From: Candidatus Omnitrophota bacterium
Lineage (GTDB): Bacteria; Omnitrophota; Gorgyraeia; B26-G9
Assembly: GCA_018817585.1 (NCBI GenBank)
Contig: JAHITE010000074.1
Coordinates: forward strand, 1 to 40,816
Direction: 5' to 3'
Length of the DNA stretch: 40,816 bases
Below are positions 31,999-40,370 of the stretch, piece after piece (within the stretch, counting starts at the first letter, position 1; each line of letters starts with the position of its first letter). A program made the position numbers and the translations under genes. The notes under the pieces were generated by a model. That model was not told the origin of the DNA and did not search any database. It was given only the letters and a program-made list of their open reading frames with translations.

Positions 31999-33183
31999 AT
32001 GAAAAAAGAACCTAAAATTTTACATATAGACATGGACGCGTTTTTCGCGTCAGTAGAGCAGGCATATAATCCGCGGCTTAAAGGTAAACCCTTAATTGTC
32101 GGCGGCCGGGCAGATAAACAGCGCACGGTTGTTTGCGCGGCTTCTTATGAAGCAAAAGCGCTGGGCATAGATTCAGGGATGAGTACTCAGCAGGCATTGA
32201 GGATATGTCCGGATGCTGAATTTGTTAGTGCTGATTCTGCTAAATATTTGTATGTATCCAATCAAATCGCCGGCATGCTTAAAAATTACTCACCGCGAAT
32301 TGAACAGGCCTCAGTAGATGAATTTTATCTGGATATTACTGGTTTGGATAAAATGTTTGGCTCATATCTTGACCTGGGGATGCGGATCAAGCAGGAAATT
32401 GTGCGGCGATTTTCGATCACCGGGTCTGTGGGCATATCTGTAAACCGCTTGATGTCGAAGATCGCGTCGAAACTTAAAAAGCCTGACGGGATGATGATTA
32501 TGCCCAGAGAAGATATTACTTTTGTTTTAAAGGATTTGCCGATTCAGAAAATCCCAGGAATTGGCGGGAGCTTAACCGCTAAATTGCATGATTTGTCCAT
32601 ATTCTCTTTCTCCGATATGCGGAAATTCCCCGCGGATTTTTATGAGCAAAGATTTGGTAAAATCGGATTATGGATGTACGCGCTTGCGCATCCTGAGCTT
32701 ATTGCTGATGATGAAAAAATTAATTGGATAAATCAAAAACCCAAAGACCCAAAATCAATCAGTCATTCTTATACTCTGGTTCAAAATATTTATACTCGAT
32801 CGGAAATAGAAGCCTGGATACAATTATTAGCGGAGATGGTTGGGTTTAGACTGCGCGGACATAATTTGCAAGCAAATACCGTGCATATTTATTTACGAAA
32901 ACCGGACATGAAATTTATCGCGGGAGAAAAGAATTTTAAAGAATATAATAATGATTCAAAACAGATTTTTAAACGCGCAATATTTTTACTGGATAAATTA
33001 AACACGAGAAATGTTGAGGTTAGGGCTTTGGGAATAAGTGTGAAGAACTTTATGCCGGCAACAAACAATTTTTTATTGGCTGATGCCCAAAAACGCTATC
33101 AGATTTGTAACGCGCTGGATAAAATCAATCAAAGATTTGGTGATTGGACAGTGTATCCGGCAAGTATTTGTTCAATTATCTAA
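31999..33183 (+). CDS. dinB: DNA polymerase IV (Y-family translesion polymerase)
   Basis: A 394-residue DinB. Catalytic residues are in place: D11 in HIDMDAFFASVE and D107/E108 in SVDEFYLD. The helix-hairpin-helix finger region GISVNRLMSKIASKLKKPDG is near 150 and the PGIGG thumb motif near 190. The little-finger domain occupies the C-terminal third. There is no clear beta-clamp motif at the very end (the protein finishes YPASICSII). The ORF opens at TTG 31981, but ATG 31999 (MKKEPKILHID) is the family-like start. With lexA and the small gene upstream it forms an SOS mutagenesis set. Confidence 0.95.
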   Translation: MKKEPKILHIDMDAFFASVEQAYNPRLKGKPLIVGGRADKQRTVVCAASYEAKALGIDSGMSTQQALRICPDAEFVSADSAKYLYVSNQIAGMLKNYSPRIEQASVDEFYLDITGLDKMFGSYLDLGMRIKQEIVRRFSITGSVGISVNRLMSKIASKLKKPDGMMIMPREDITFVLKDLPIQKIPGIGGSLTAKLHDLSIFSFSDMRKFPADFYEQRFGKIGLWMYALAHPELIADDEKINWINQKPKDPKSISHSYTLVQNIYTRSEIEAWIQLLAEMVGFRLRGHNLQANTVHIYLRKPDMKFIAGEKNFKEYNNDSKQIFKRAIFLLDKLNTRNVEVRALGISVKNFMPATNNFLLADAQKRYQICNALDKINQRFGDWTVYPASICSII

Positions 33184-33265
33184 TTTTCTGGATTTTTTAC
33201 GCGAGTAAGTTGTATAATATAATAATTAAAAGATTCTAGAAATAATTGATTCAGGGAGGTAAATT

Positions 33266-33532
33266 ATGAAGATTGAAGTTAGAAAACCGACAAGCCAGGA
33301 GCTGGATAAACTCGGGATAAAAAACTGGAATACTTGGGAATGTGAAAAAAGCACATTTGATTGGACTTATTCCGATCGCGAGACTGCTTATGTGTTTGAA
33401 GGTAAAGTAAAAGTTAAAACCGCTGAGCGGGAAGTTAGTTTTGGAGCCGGAGATCTAGTGGTATTTCCTAAAGGCTTGGCTTGTACCTGGACGGTTCAAG
33501 AGCCAATTAGAAAGGTATATAAATTCGGTTAA
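33266..33532 (+). CDS. Cupin_3 (DUF861) small cupin protein
   Basis: An 88-residue single-domain cupin of the DUF861/EutQ-like type. It has the typical W-x-C-E-x-S-x-F-D-W beginning, the Y-V-F-E-G-K-V strand, and FGAGDLVVFPKGLACTW near 59-75. The first cupin metal motif is degenerate (few histidines), as is common in this group. The substrate is unknown. The start is preceded by CAGGGAGG at good spacing, and TATAAT with a weak -35 lies at 33213. The next gene begins 1 base after the stop. Confidence 0.85.
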   Translation: MKIEVRKPTSQELDKLGIKNWNTWECEKSTFDWTYSDRETAYVFEGKVKVKTAEREVSFGAGDLVVFPKGLACTWTVQEPIRKVYKFG

Positions 33533-33533
33533 T

Positions 33534-33860
33534 ATGTTTAAAAAAATAATCATCAGTTTGTTTATGGTTTTTAGCTGTTTTTACGCGAGTAATGCTTTGG
33601 CTGCTGATTATAATCCTCCGTTTGAATTAAGCGGAATTGTTATGAGTGTCAGTGCGGATAGCCTTGAAGTCCATCTGCCGTATATTAATAAACAAGTTAA
33701 TGTAAAAGTTCAGCCAAAGACAATAATATCCAATCGCCTTAAAGAAAAGAACATTGTCTGCAAGATAAGTGAAATCTCTGTTCAGGACTTGGTAGTTGTA
33801 AAGGGAATTGTGCTGCAGGACATTTTTCTTAGTACAGAAATATCATTTTTGCCAAACTAA
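33534..33860 (+). CDS. Small exported protein with a beta domain (DUF5666-like)
   Basis: A 108-residue protein with a signal peptide (residues 1-23, cleavage after NALA), then about 85 residues of alternating strands (FELSGIVMSVSADSLEVHL, KQVNVKVQPKTIISN, VQDLVVVKGIVL). The pattern of a repeated V-K-G-x-V motif around a small OB-like barrel is like DUF5666/YgiW-type periplasmic proteins; the assignment is tentative. It directly follows the cupin gene and probably shares its transcript. No cysteine pairs or metal motifs are evident. Confidence 0.72.
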   Translation: MFKKIIISLFMVFSCFYASNALAADYNPPFELSGIVMSVSADSLEVHLPYINKQVNVKVQPKTIISNRLKEKNIVCKISEISVQDLVVVKGIVLQDIFLSTEISFLPN

Positions 33861-33985
33861 TATTATAATAAGCCTGGATATTTTGAATAATCTGTAATAT
33901 CAATAATAATTAAGTTTAAGTATTAGGATGAGTAAAAAAACTCCTAAAAGTCGTTTGATTGGTCTGTTTCCTGTAAAATTTTAAT

Positions 33986-34014
33986 TTGCAAATTTTTTGA
34001 TTGAATAGTACAAT
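33986..34014 (+). promoter_or_regulatory. Promoter of tRNA-Leu (and probably prfB)
   Basis: TTGCAA (33986-33991), a 17-bp spacer and TACAAT (34009-34014) lie 13 bases before the tRNA. The 167-base gap from 33861 holds nothing else I can support. Confidence 0.65.
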
Positions 34015-34027
34015 ATAAAACCTGTAC

Positions 34028-34114
34028 GCCGAAGTGGTGGAACTGGCAGACGCGCATGGTTCAGGGCCATGTGTCCGCAAGGACGTGTGGGTTCAAATCC
34101 CACCTTCGGCACCA
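34028..34114 (+). tRNA. tRNA-Leu (anticodon CAG)
   Basis: A complete class II tRNA. The acceptor stem GCCGAAG (34028-34034) pairs with CTTCGGC (34104-34110), the anticodon loop reads TTCAGGG in CATGG-TTCAGGG-CCATG, there is a long variable arm (TGTCCGCAAGGACG), the T arm contains GGGTTCAAATCCC, and the CCA end is encoded (34112-34114). Confidence 0.96.
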
Positions 34115-34263
34115 AAATTTTTCAAGGGGTGGGATTTGAAAACAAAGGGATTATAAGGGAAAAGTTTGTTTTCCCTTATGGGCAAGAGGACATCCTGCAG
34201 AAGGAAAAGGAACAGACTTGCTGAAAGCAAGGCGATAGGGAAAAAACATAAGGATTTTTTAGT
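34115..34263 (+). other. Structured leader between tRNA-Leu and prfB
   Basis: 149 bases with no gene but three structural signals: GGTGGGATTTGAA (34128-34140), a perfect 13-base inverted copy of the tRNA-Leu T arm (34092-34104); a perfect 11-bp hairpin ATAAGGGAAAA-GTTTG-TTTTCCCTTAT (34153-34179); and a 6-bp hairpin CTTGCT-GAA-AGCAAG (34217-34231) with the same GAA loop as the hairpin at 6066. None has a U-tract. The function is unknown: tRNA 3' processing or prfB control are possibilities. Confidence 0.6.
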
Positions 34264-35362
34264 ATGCATGAAGAATTGAATGAGAAATACGCGATAATTA
34301 TAAAAAAGTTTGAGCAACTTAGGGGGTATCTTTGACCTGGCTTCAAAGTTATCTAAAATTAAAGTATTAGAAGAAAAAATGGCTGTTTCTGATTTCTGGA
34401 ATGATCAGGAAAAAGCGAATATAATTATAAAAGATTTAAAACTGCTAAAACGTCAAGCAGACCCTATCCAAAAAGTCGAATTAGATGTAAAAAATATCGG
34501 AGAATTATTAGAACTTGTAGAAGCTGATGATACTGATACGCTAAAGCAAATCAAAACCGAACTTTCCGAATTGGAAAAATCAATCGATAATCTGGAAATA
34601 AACTTACTTCTGTCTGGCCAAGATGATCAAGCGAATGCTTTTTTAAGTATTCATGCCGGGGCCGGAGGCACAGAGTCTTGTGATTGGGCAAGTATGCTTT
34701 TGCGGATGTATACCCGCTGGGCGGAAAATAATCGGTTTAGTGCTGATACTATTGACTTTTTACCAGGAGAAGAAGCCGGGGTTAAAAGCGTGACTATTTT
34801 GATCAAAGGGATATTTGTTTATGGGAAATTAAAAGGAGAAAATGGTGTACACAGATTGGTGAGAATATCTCCGTTTGATTCAAATAAACGCCGGCATACA
34901 TCTTTTGTTTCCGTGGAAGTCATTCCTGAGGTGGATCAAGATATAAATATTGAAATCAATGAAGATGATTTGCGCGTAGATGTTTGCCGGGCTGGCGGCG
35001 CCGGCGGACAGCATGTTAATACCACTGACTCCGCGGTGCGAATAACCCATTTACCGACAAATATAGTTGTGCAATGCCAGAATGAGCGCTCGCAGATAAA
35101 AAATAAAGCCATGGCTATGAAAATGTTAAAGTCAAAGCTTTATGAATTGGAATTAAAACAGCGCCAGGCAGAGGCAGATAAACATAATGCTCTGAAGAAA
35201 AAAATAGAATGGGGCAGTCAGATCCGCTCTTATGTTATGCATCCTTATTCAATGATCAAAGATCATCGCACGGGAGTTGAAACCGGGAATGTTCCGGTTG
35301 TAATGGATGGAAAGCTTGATGATTTTCTTGAAGGGTTTTTAAAGTGGCAGGTAAGTAACTAG
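34264..35362 (+). CDS. prfB: Peptide chain release factor 2, made by programmed +1 frameshift
   Basis: RF2 releases the peptide at UGA and UAA stops. Frame 0 starts at ATG 34264, encodes 23 codons (MHEELNEKYAIII ... LRGYL) and meets an in-frame TGA at 34333-34335; reading continues in the +1 frame from GAC 34334, giving 365 residues in total, the same length as E. coli RF2. In the joined numbering the stop-codon-recognition tripeptide SPF is at 202-204 and the catalytic GGQ at 247-249. Gene callers will usually truncate it to the +1 frame part. It follows tRNA-Leu by 149 structured bases. Confidence 0.95.
34321..34336 (+). promoter_or_regulatory. RF2 programmed frameshift site
   Basis: AGG GGG TAT CTT TGA C: an internal Shine-Dalgarno-like AGGGGG, the slippery CTT and the in-frame TGA followed by C, identical to the classical bacterial RF2 autoregulatory site. 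Low RF2 lets the ribosome slip to +1 and make more RF2. Confidence 0.95.
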
Positions 35363-35486
35363 TAAAAGTTACTTAAATGCCAAATGAGCAAATGTCAAAT
35401 GAAAGCAAAATTTAAAGATTTGTGATTTATTCGTAGTAATTCGAATAGTGGATTTGTTGGGATTTTGGAATTTGGATTTTGGAATT
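35352..35486. repeat. Stop-codon hairpin and intergenic word repeat (copy D)
   Basis: A 9-bp hairpin TAAGTAACT / AGTTACTTA (35352-35360 / 35367-35375) begins inside the prfB stop codon. It is followed by CAAATGAGCAAATG words (35375-35405, 14 bases identical to copy A) and a GATTTTGGAATTTGG-type run (about 35460-35486) that abuts the xseA start. The order hairpin, CAAATGA words, GATTTGG words is similar to that around 5998-6082. Confidence 0.7.
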
Positions 35487-36770
35487 ATGCGTATGCAGGA
35501 TTTATTTAAAGAAAAAACAATTTATACAGTCGCGGAAATTACCCGGAATATTCGGGAAATTTTAGAAGATAGTTTTCCTCAGGTTTGGATAAAGGGCGAG
35601 GTTTCGACCCTGCGCATTCCCCAATCCGGGCATATGTACTTTACCTTGAAAGATGAAAAAGCCCAGCTAAAATGTGTTTTTTTTAAAAACGCCAGCATGC
35701 GGCTTGATTTTAAGCTGGAAGAAGGTATGGAATGTGTTTGTTCCGGCAGAATCAGTTTATATGATCAAAGCGGCCAATATCAGCTTTATGTTAATAGCGT
35801 AGAGCCATTGGGCAAAGGCTCTTTACAGCTTGCTTATGAACAGCTAAAGAAAAAATTAGCGGCAGAGGGCTTGTTTGATCCTGCTCATAAGCGGGTAATG
35901 CCGTTTTTACCCAGGAAAATCGGCATTGTTACCTCTTCCACTGGCGCGGCAATAAGAGATATCCTGCAGGTAATTAATCGGCGTTATGCCAATGTGCATA
36001 TTATTATTAGACCTTGTCTGGTTCAGGGGAAAACCGCGGCATTGGATATTGCTCAGGCAATTGAAGAATTAAATTCATTTAAAGATATTGATGTGATTAT
36101 TGTCGGCCGGGGGGGCGGAAGTTTAGAGGATTTATGGGCTTTTAATGAAGAGCCTGTGGCCAGAGCCGTATATAATTCCCAAATTCCGATAATCTCAGCG
36201 GTTGGCCATGAAATTGATTTTACAATTTGTGATTTTGTCGCTGATTTGCGCGCGCCGACACCTTCCGCTGCCGCGGAATTAGTGGTACAGGAAAAAGAAC
36301 AATTAGTTTTAGCGGTTGAGTCTATGGCTAAAAGGTTAACTGAAGCAGTTGTCCAGAAACTCAAATTAGGGCAAATGCGTTTTTCGCATTTAATGAAAAG
36401 TTATGCTTTGCGTCGGCCACAGGTGATTGTGGAACAATATCAGCAGAATTTGGATAATTTGGATAAAAGACTGAAAATCGGGATTTTAAATGTGTTGGAC
36501 GCGAAAAATACGCGATTTAAGACATTAACCAATCTAGAATCAGGAATGTCACGGTTGTTAAAGACAAAGCAATCTCACTTAGCGCAGATTAGCGCCAGAC
36601 TGCTGAATCTTAATCCTTTAGCTATATTATCACGCGGCTATAGTGTTACTTATTTATGCTCTGAGAAAAAAGCGCTTAAAAGTGTTCAGGGCTTAAAAAA
36701 AGGAGATATGTTAGAGACAAAATTAGATAAAGGTGTTATTATAAGTCAAGTGGAGGAATGTCGAAAATGA
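35487..36770 (+). CDS. xseA: Exodeoxyribonuclease VII large subunit
   Basis: A 427-residue XseA, which with XseB degrades single-stranded DNA in repair. The N-terminal OB domain is at about 20-105 (VWIKGEVSTLRIPQSGHMYF), and the nuclease core includes the invariant GRGGGSLEDLWAFNEE near 210 and RAPTPSAAAELV near 255, then a long coiled coil. The ORF extends to TTG 35448, but that part (GFWNLDFGI) is encoded by the word repeat and is not family sequence. I use ATG 35487; ATG 35493 (MQDLFKEK) is also possible. No clear Shine-Dalgarno is seen. It overlaps xseB by 13 bases. Confidence 0.93.
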   Translation: MRMQDLFKEKTIYTVAEITRNIREILEDSFPQVWIKGEVSTLRIPQSGHMYFTLKDEKAQLKCVFFKNASMRLDFKLEEGMECVCSGRISLYDQSGQYQLYVNSVEPLGKGSLQLAYEQLKKKLAAEGLFDPAHKRVMPFLPRKIGIVTSSTGAAIRDILQVINRRYANVHIIIRPCLVQGKTAALDIAQAIEELNSFKDIDVIIVGRGGGSLEDLWAFNEEPVARAVYNSQIPIISAVGHEIDFTICDFVADLRAPTPSAAAELVVQEKEQLVLAVESMAKRLTEAVVQKLKLGQMRFSHLMKSYALRRPQVIVEQYQQNLDNLDKRLKIGILNVLDAKNTRFKTLTNLESGMSRLLKTKQSHLAQISARLLNLNPLAILSRGYSVTYLCSEKKALKSVQGLKKGDMLETKLDKGVIISQVEECRK

Positions 36771-37006
36771 AAGAACTTTCGTTTGAACAAGCATTAAAAA
36801 ACCTGGAGAAAATTGCTGAGGATTTAGAATCTGAAGATATATCTTTGGATGTTTCGCTTAAAAACTATGAAGAGGGCATGAAATTAATTGCTGTTTGTAA
36901 TAAAAAACTCCAAGAAGCAAAGAAAAAAGTTGATATTTTGGTTAAAAAAGACGGAAAAAAACTAGAGTTAGAAAGTTTTGATGAGCAGAAATTAGAAGCT
37001 GAATAA
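36758..37006 (+). CDS. xseB: Exodeoxyribonuclease VII small subunit
   Basis: An 82-residue XseB, the small helical subunit that coats the XseA coiled coil. The family signature S-F-E-x-A-L-x3-E-x-I is visible as LSFEQALKNLEKIAEDLE at the N-terminus, and the SLDVSLKNYEEGMKL block follows. GTGGAGG precedes ATG 36758 at close spacing; ATG 36767 gives a start nearer the family norm and is an alternative. The 13-base overlap with xseA indicates coupled translation. dxs follows after 16 bases, the common xseA-xseB-dxs type order. Confidence 0.94.
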   Translation: MSKMKELSFEQALKNLEKIAEDLESEDISLDVSLKNYEEGMKLIAVCNKKLQEAKKKVDILVKKDGKKLELESFDEQKLEAE

Positions 37007-37022
37007 AACAAGGGATAGATTT

Positions 37023-38927
37023 ATGACAAAAATATTAGACAAGGTGCATCGCCCGCATGATCTTAAAAAGCTTTCAATCAAAGAACTGCAGGCTCTGGCT
37101 GTTGAAATCAGGCATTTAATAATTGATACTGTTGCCAAAACCGGCGGTCATTTAGCCAGCAATCTGGGAACAATTGAGCTGACTCTGGCATTACATTATT
37201 GCTTGGATATGCCGCAGGATGTTATTCTTTTTGATGTGGGGCATCAAGCCTATACGCATAAGATTATTACAGGTCGAAAAAATGATTTTACAACTTTACG
37301 CCAGCCAGGCGGCTTGAGTGGTTTTCCGGATATTGATGAAAATCCTACGTATGATTATTTTACGGTAGGCCATAGCTCAACTTCTATTTCCTGGGCATTA
37401 GGGCTTGCTTGCGCCCGGGATATCAAGAATAGGGAAATTAAAAAATTAGAAGAAAGAAAAATAGCTGTAGTTATCGGCGATGCTTCTTTGGCTAATGGTA
37501 TGGCTTTTGAAGCTTTAAACCATACCGGTCATCTTAATAAAAAATTAATGGTTATTTTAAATGATAATGAACATAGTATTTCTCCGAGTATTGGGGCATT
37601 GAGCAGTTATTTAAATCGGATAGTCAGCAGTCCTTTGTATAATCGGATTCGTCAGGATGTGGAAAAATTATTAAAAAGAGTCCCTTGGTTTGGGTTTAGG
37701 ACTTTACGTGCTGCCAAGAAACTAGAAATGGGATTAATTAAAATGTTGGTGCCGGGTTTATGGTTTGAAGAATTAGGGTTTAGATATTTTGGTCCGATGA
37801 GTGGACAGGATATTCCGGCAATGATTGAGATGTTTAAAAACGCTTCAAATTTAGATGAGCCGGTGTTGATTCATTTGTTAACTAAAAAAGGCAAAGGTTA
37901 TGAGCACGCGGAAAATGCTCCATCTAAATTTCATAGCGCGGGAAAATTTGAAATTTGTTCAGGGATAATGAAAAAGTCCACAGGGAAGTCATATACAGAA
38001 GTTTTTCAGGATAAAATGCTGGAATTAGGTGAGAAAAACGAAAAAATAGTGGCAATTACCGCGGCCATGCCCGGGGGCACTGGATTTGAAGCTTTTGGCG
38101 AGAAATATCCGCATCGATTTTTTGATACCGGAATTGCCGAAGAGCATGCCGTAGGATTTGCTGCCGGGCTTGCTCGAGGCGGTTTTAAGCCGGTTGTGGC
38201 GATTTATTCGACTTTTTTACAGAGAAGTTTTGATCAAATCATTCATGATGTTTGTTTGCAAAAACTGCCGGTAGTATTTGCCATTGACCGGGCGGGAATT
38301 GTTCCTGATGACGGGCCAACGCATAATGGGATTTTTGATATTGCTTATCTGCGGCTGATTCCGAATATGGTGGTTATGGCCCCTTCGGATAAAGATGAAT
38401 TTGAACGTTTATTGACTTTGGCGATGTCGCTTAAGCCGCCTTGCGCGATTCGTTATCCTAAGGATTGCGTGCCGGATATGGGACTTAAAAAAAGCAATTC
38501 ATTTATTCCTTTGGGTAAATCGCGGATTATTCGCGAAGGCAAGGATGTTTCAATTTTCGCTTTGGGCAGTATGGTGGCTTTAGCTTTTGAGGCCGCGAAA
38601 ATTCTTGAGACGCGGGATATTTATGCCGAGGTTGTGGACGCGCGGTTTGTAAAACCTTTAGATCAGGATTTGATCAGCCAAAAAGCCAGAGAATTTAAGG
38701 CAATAATTACCGTCGAAGACGGAGTAATCAGCGGCGGATTTGGCAGTGCTGTATCGGAATTTATTCAAAATAATTTAACTGAACATTGCCCAATAAAAAT
38801 ACTGGGTTTGCCGGATAAATTTTTAAAACACGGAAAACGCGATCAATTGCTTAGCCAATGCGGCTTAAGCGCTCAGGGGATCGCTGATTCAGTAAAACAA
38901 TTTTACACTTCGTTGGTCATAAAATAG
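37023..38927 (+). CDS. dxs: 1-deoxy-D-xylulose-5-phosphate synthase
   Basis: A 634-residue thiamine-diphosphate transketolase-like enzyme, first step of the non-mevalonate isoprenoid pathway. Signatures: GHLASNLG at 42-49, DVGHQAYTHK at 71-80, VGHSSTSIS at 115-123, the ThDP motif GDASLANG at 152-159 (GDA in place of the commoner GDG, seen in some lineages) with the following LNDNEHSI, and DRAGIVPDDGPTHNG in the second half. Length is normal (about 620-640). The cofactor and catalytic histidine blocks are all present. It lies 16 bases after xseB and probably shares its operon. Confidence 0.96.
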   Translation: MTKILDKVHRPHDLKKLSIKELQALAVEIRHLIIDTVAKTGGHLASNLGTIELTLALHYCLDMPQDVILFDVGHQAYTHKIITGRKNDFTTLRQPGGLSGFPDIDENPTYDYFTVGHSSTSISWALGLACARDIKNREIKKLEERKIAVVIGDASLANGMAFEALNHTGHLNKKLMVILNDNEHSISPSIGALSSYLNRIVSSPLYNRIRQDVEKLLKRVPWFGFRTLRAAKKLEMGLIKMLVPGLWFEELGFRYFGPMSGQDIPAMIEMFKNASNLDEPVLIHLLTKKGKGYEHAENAPSKFHSAGKFEICSGIMKKSTGKSYTEVFQDKMLELGEKNEKIVAITAAMPGGTGFEAFGEKYPHRFFDTGIAEEHAVGFAAGLARGGFKPVVAIYSTFLQRSFDQIIHDVCLQKLPVVFAIDRAGIVPDDGPTHNGIFDIAYLRLIPNMVVMAPSDKDEFERLLTLAMSLKPPCAIRYPKDCVPDMGLKKSNSFIPLGKSRIIREGKDVSIFALGSMVALAFEAAKILETRDIYAEVVDARFVKPLDQDLISQKAREFKAIITVEDGVISGGFGSAVSEFIQNNLTEHCPIKILGLPDKFLKHGKRDQLLSQCGLSAQGIADSVKQFYTSLVIK

Positions 38928-39020
38928 CTGATGGTCAATGGCTAATGGTTTATGGTAAAACGTAACCATTTGTAATTTTTAGTAATTTGTCACTCATAAC
39001 TATTAACTCATAACCCTAAA
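38927..39020. repeat. Intergenic word repeat (copy E), between dxs and gltX
   Basis: GCTGATGGTCAATGGCTAATGG begins at the dxs stop; 20 bases of it match copy B (6770-6788) with one change. A TAATTTTTAGTAATTTG segment and CATAACTATTAACTCATAA repeats follow. No gene, tRNA or terminator is visible in this gap. Confidence 0.65.
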
Positions 39021-39035
39021 CAAGGATTATAAATT

Positions 39036-40343
39036 ATGCCTGTAGTTCGTTTTGCTCCCTCACCGACTGGGTTTTTACATATCGGCGGTGCGCGGACTTG
39101 TTTATTTAACTGGTTGTATGCTCGTTCTACTAATGGAAAGTTTATTCTTAGAATTGAAGATACTGATCAGGTTCGCTCAGAGAAAAAATATCTGGATGAA
39201 ATTTTAGATAGTTTGAAATGGCTGGGTTTGGATTGGGATGAATTATATTATCAAAGTGAGCGCTTTGCTATTTATCAAGAATACGCGAAAAAACTGCTGG
39301 ATTGCGGCAAAGCCTATAAAGACGGCGAGGCAATTATTTATCGCATTCCGGAAAACGCGCAGATAAAGTTCTTTGATGTTTTGCGTGGTGAAATTACGAT
39401 TGGTACTGAGCAATTAAAAGATCAGGTGCTGATGAAGTCAGATGGAAGCCCGGCTTATAATTTCTGCTGTGTGGTTGATGATGCCTTGATGGAAATGACG
39501 CATATTATCAGGGGGGATGATCATATTGCCAATACACCAAAGCAAATAATGCTTTATGAAGCCCTGGGGCTTAAACCTCCAAAATTTGTGCATATTCCGA
39601 TGATTCATGGGGAAGACGGCTCGCGTATGTCCAAGCGTCATGGCGCAACGGCAATTACCGAATATCGCAATCAAGGTTATTTGCCGGAAGCAGTGATTAA
39701 TTACCTTGCTTTGCTTGGTTGGAATCCGGGTACTGATAAAGAAATGTTCAGCCTAAAAACCTTGGTCAAAGAATTTTCTTTAAAACGAGTGAATAAAACC
39801 GCGGCCATTTTTGATATGACCCGTTTAAACTGGGTTAATGGACAATACATCAAAGACATGGATATTGATAAGCTGACGCAAATGATTATTCCTGTTTTGC
39901 GGGAGAAGGGTTATATCAATGATAATTATGATCGAAAATGGCTAACTGGCTTGATTGAGCTGTATAAAACCCGGCTGCCGACTTTAGCTCATTTCCCCAA
40001 ATTAGCCGGTTTCTTCTTTACAGATGAAATAGAATATGAACAAGAAGCTGTGGATAAATTTTTAAAGATCGATAATACCTGTGATTATCTGGAAAAATTT
40101 GCCCAGGCTTTAGAAAAAAGCAATCCTTTTGATAAACAGCAAATAGAAACAAATGTCCGGGTTTTGGTCAATGCTTTGGGGATCAATGCCGGAGAGATGA
40201 TCCATCCTGTGCGGGTGGCTTTAACCGGAGGGCCTGTTAGTCCGGGGATATTTGAAATCATTGAATTTTTAGGCAAAGAAAAATCTATTTCCAGGATTTT
40301 AAAGGTAGTAAAGAAATTAAAAGCAAAAGAATTCGACATTTGA
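39036..40343 (+). CDS. gltX: Glutamyl-tRNA synthetase, short form
   Basis: A 435-residue class I synthetase that charges tRNA-Glu (and in many bacteria also tRNA-Gln). The nucleotide motifs are intact: APSPTGFLHIGG at 7-18 (HIGH equivalent) and SRMSKRHGA at 196-204 (KMSKS). RGDDHIANTP is near 159-168, and the C-terminal anticodon-binding part ends with the familiar SPGIFEIIEFLGKEKS. It is about 40-50 residues shorter than usual because the segment after GKAY (residues 91-94) goes directly into an IIYRIPE strand: the cysteine-bearing insertion most GluRS carry here is missing. AAGGAT lies about 10 bases before the ATG. Confidence 0.94.
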   Translation: MPVVRFAPSPTGFLHIGGARTCLFNWLYARSTNGKFILRIEDTDQVRSEKKYLDEILDSLKWLGLDWDELYYQSERFAIYQEYAKKLLDCGKAYKDGEAIIYRIPENAQIKFFDVLRGEITIGTEQLKDQVLMKSDGSPAYNFCCVVDDALMEMTHIIRGDDHIANTPKQIMLYEALGLKPPKFVHIPMIHGEDGSRMSKRHGATAITEYRNQGYLPEAVINYLALLGWNPGTDKEMFSLKTLVKEFSLKRVNKTAAIFDMTRLNWVNGQYIKDMDIDKLTQMIIPVLREKGYINDNYDRKWLTGLIELYKTRLPTLAHFPKLAGFFFTDEIEYEQEAVDKFLKIDNTCDYLEKFAQALEKSNPFDKQQIETNVRVLVNALGINAGEMIHPVRVALTGGPVSPGIFEIIEFLGKEKSISRILKVVKKLKAKEFDI

Positions 40344-40370
40344 CAAATGTAATTAACTCTGCTATTATTT

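Noticed and set aside
35448..35486. Longer N-terminus of xseA (GFWNLDFGI)
   Set aside because: It is encoded by the GATTTGG-type word repeat, not by conserved XseA sequence.
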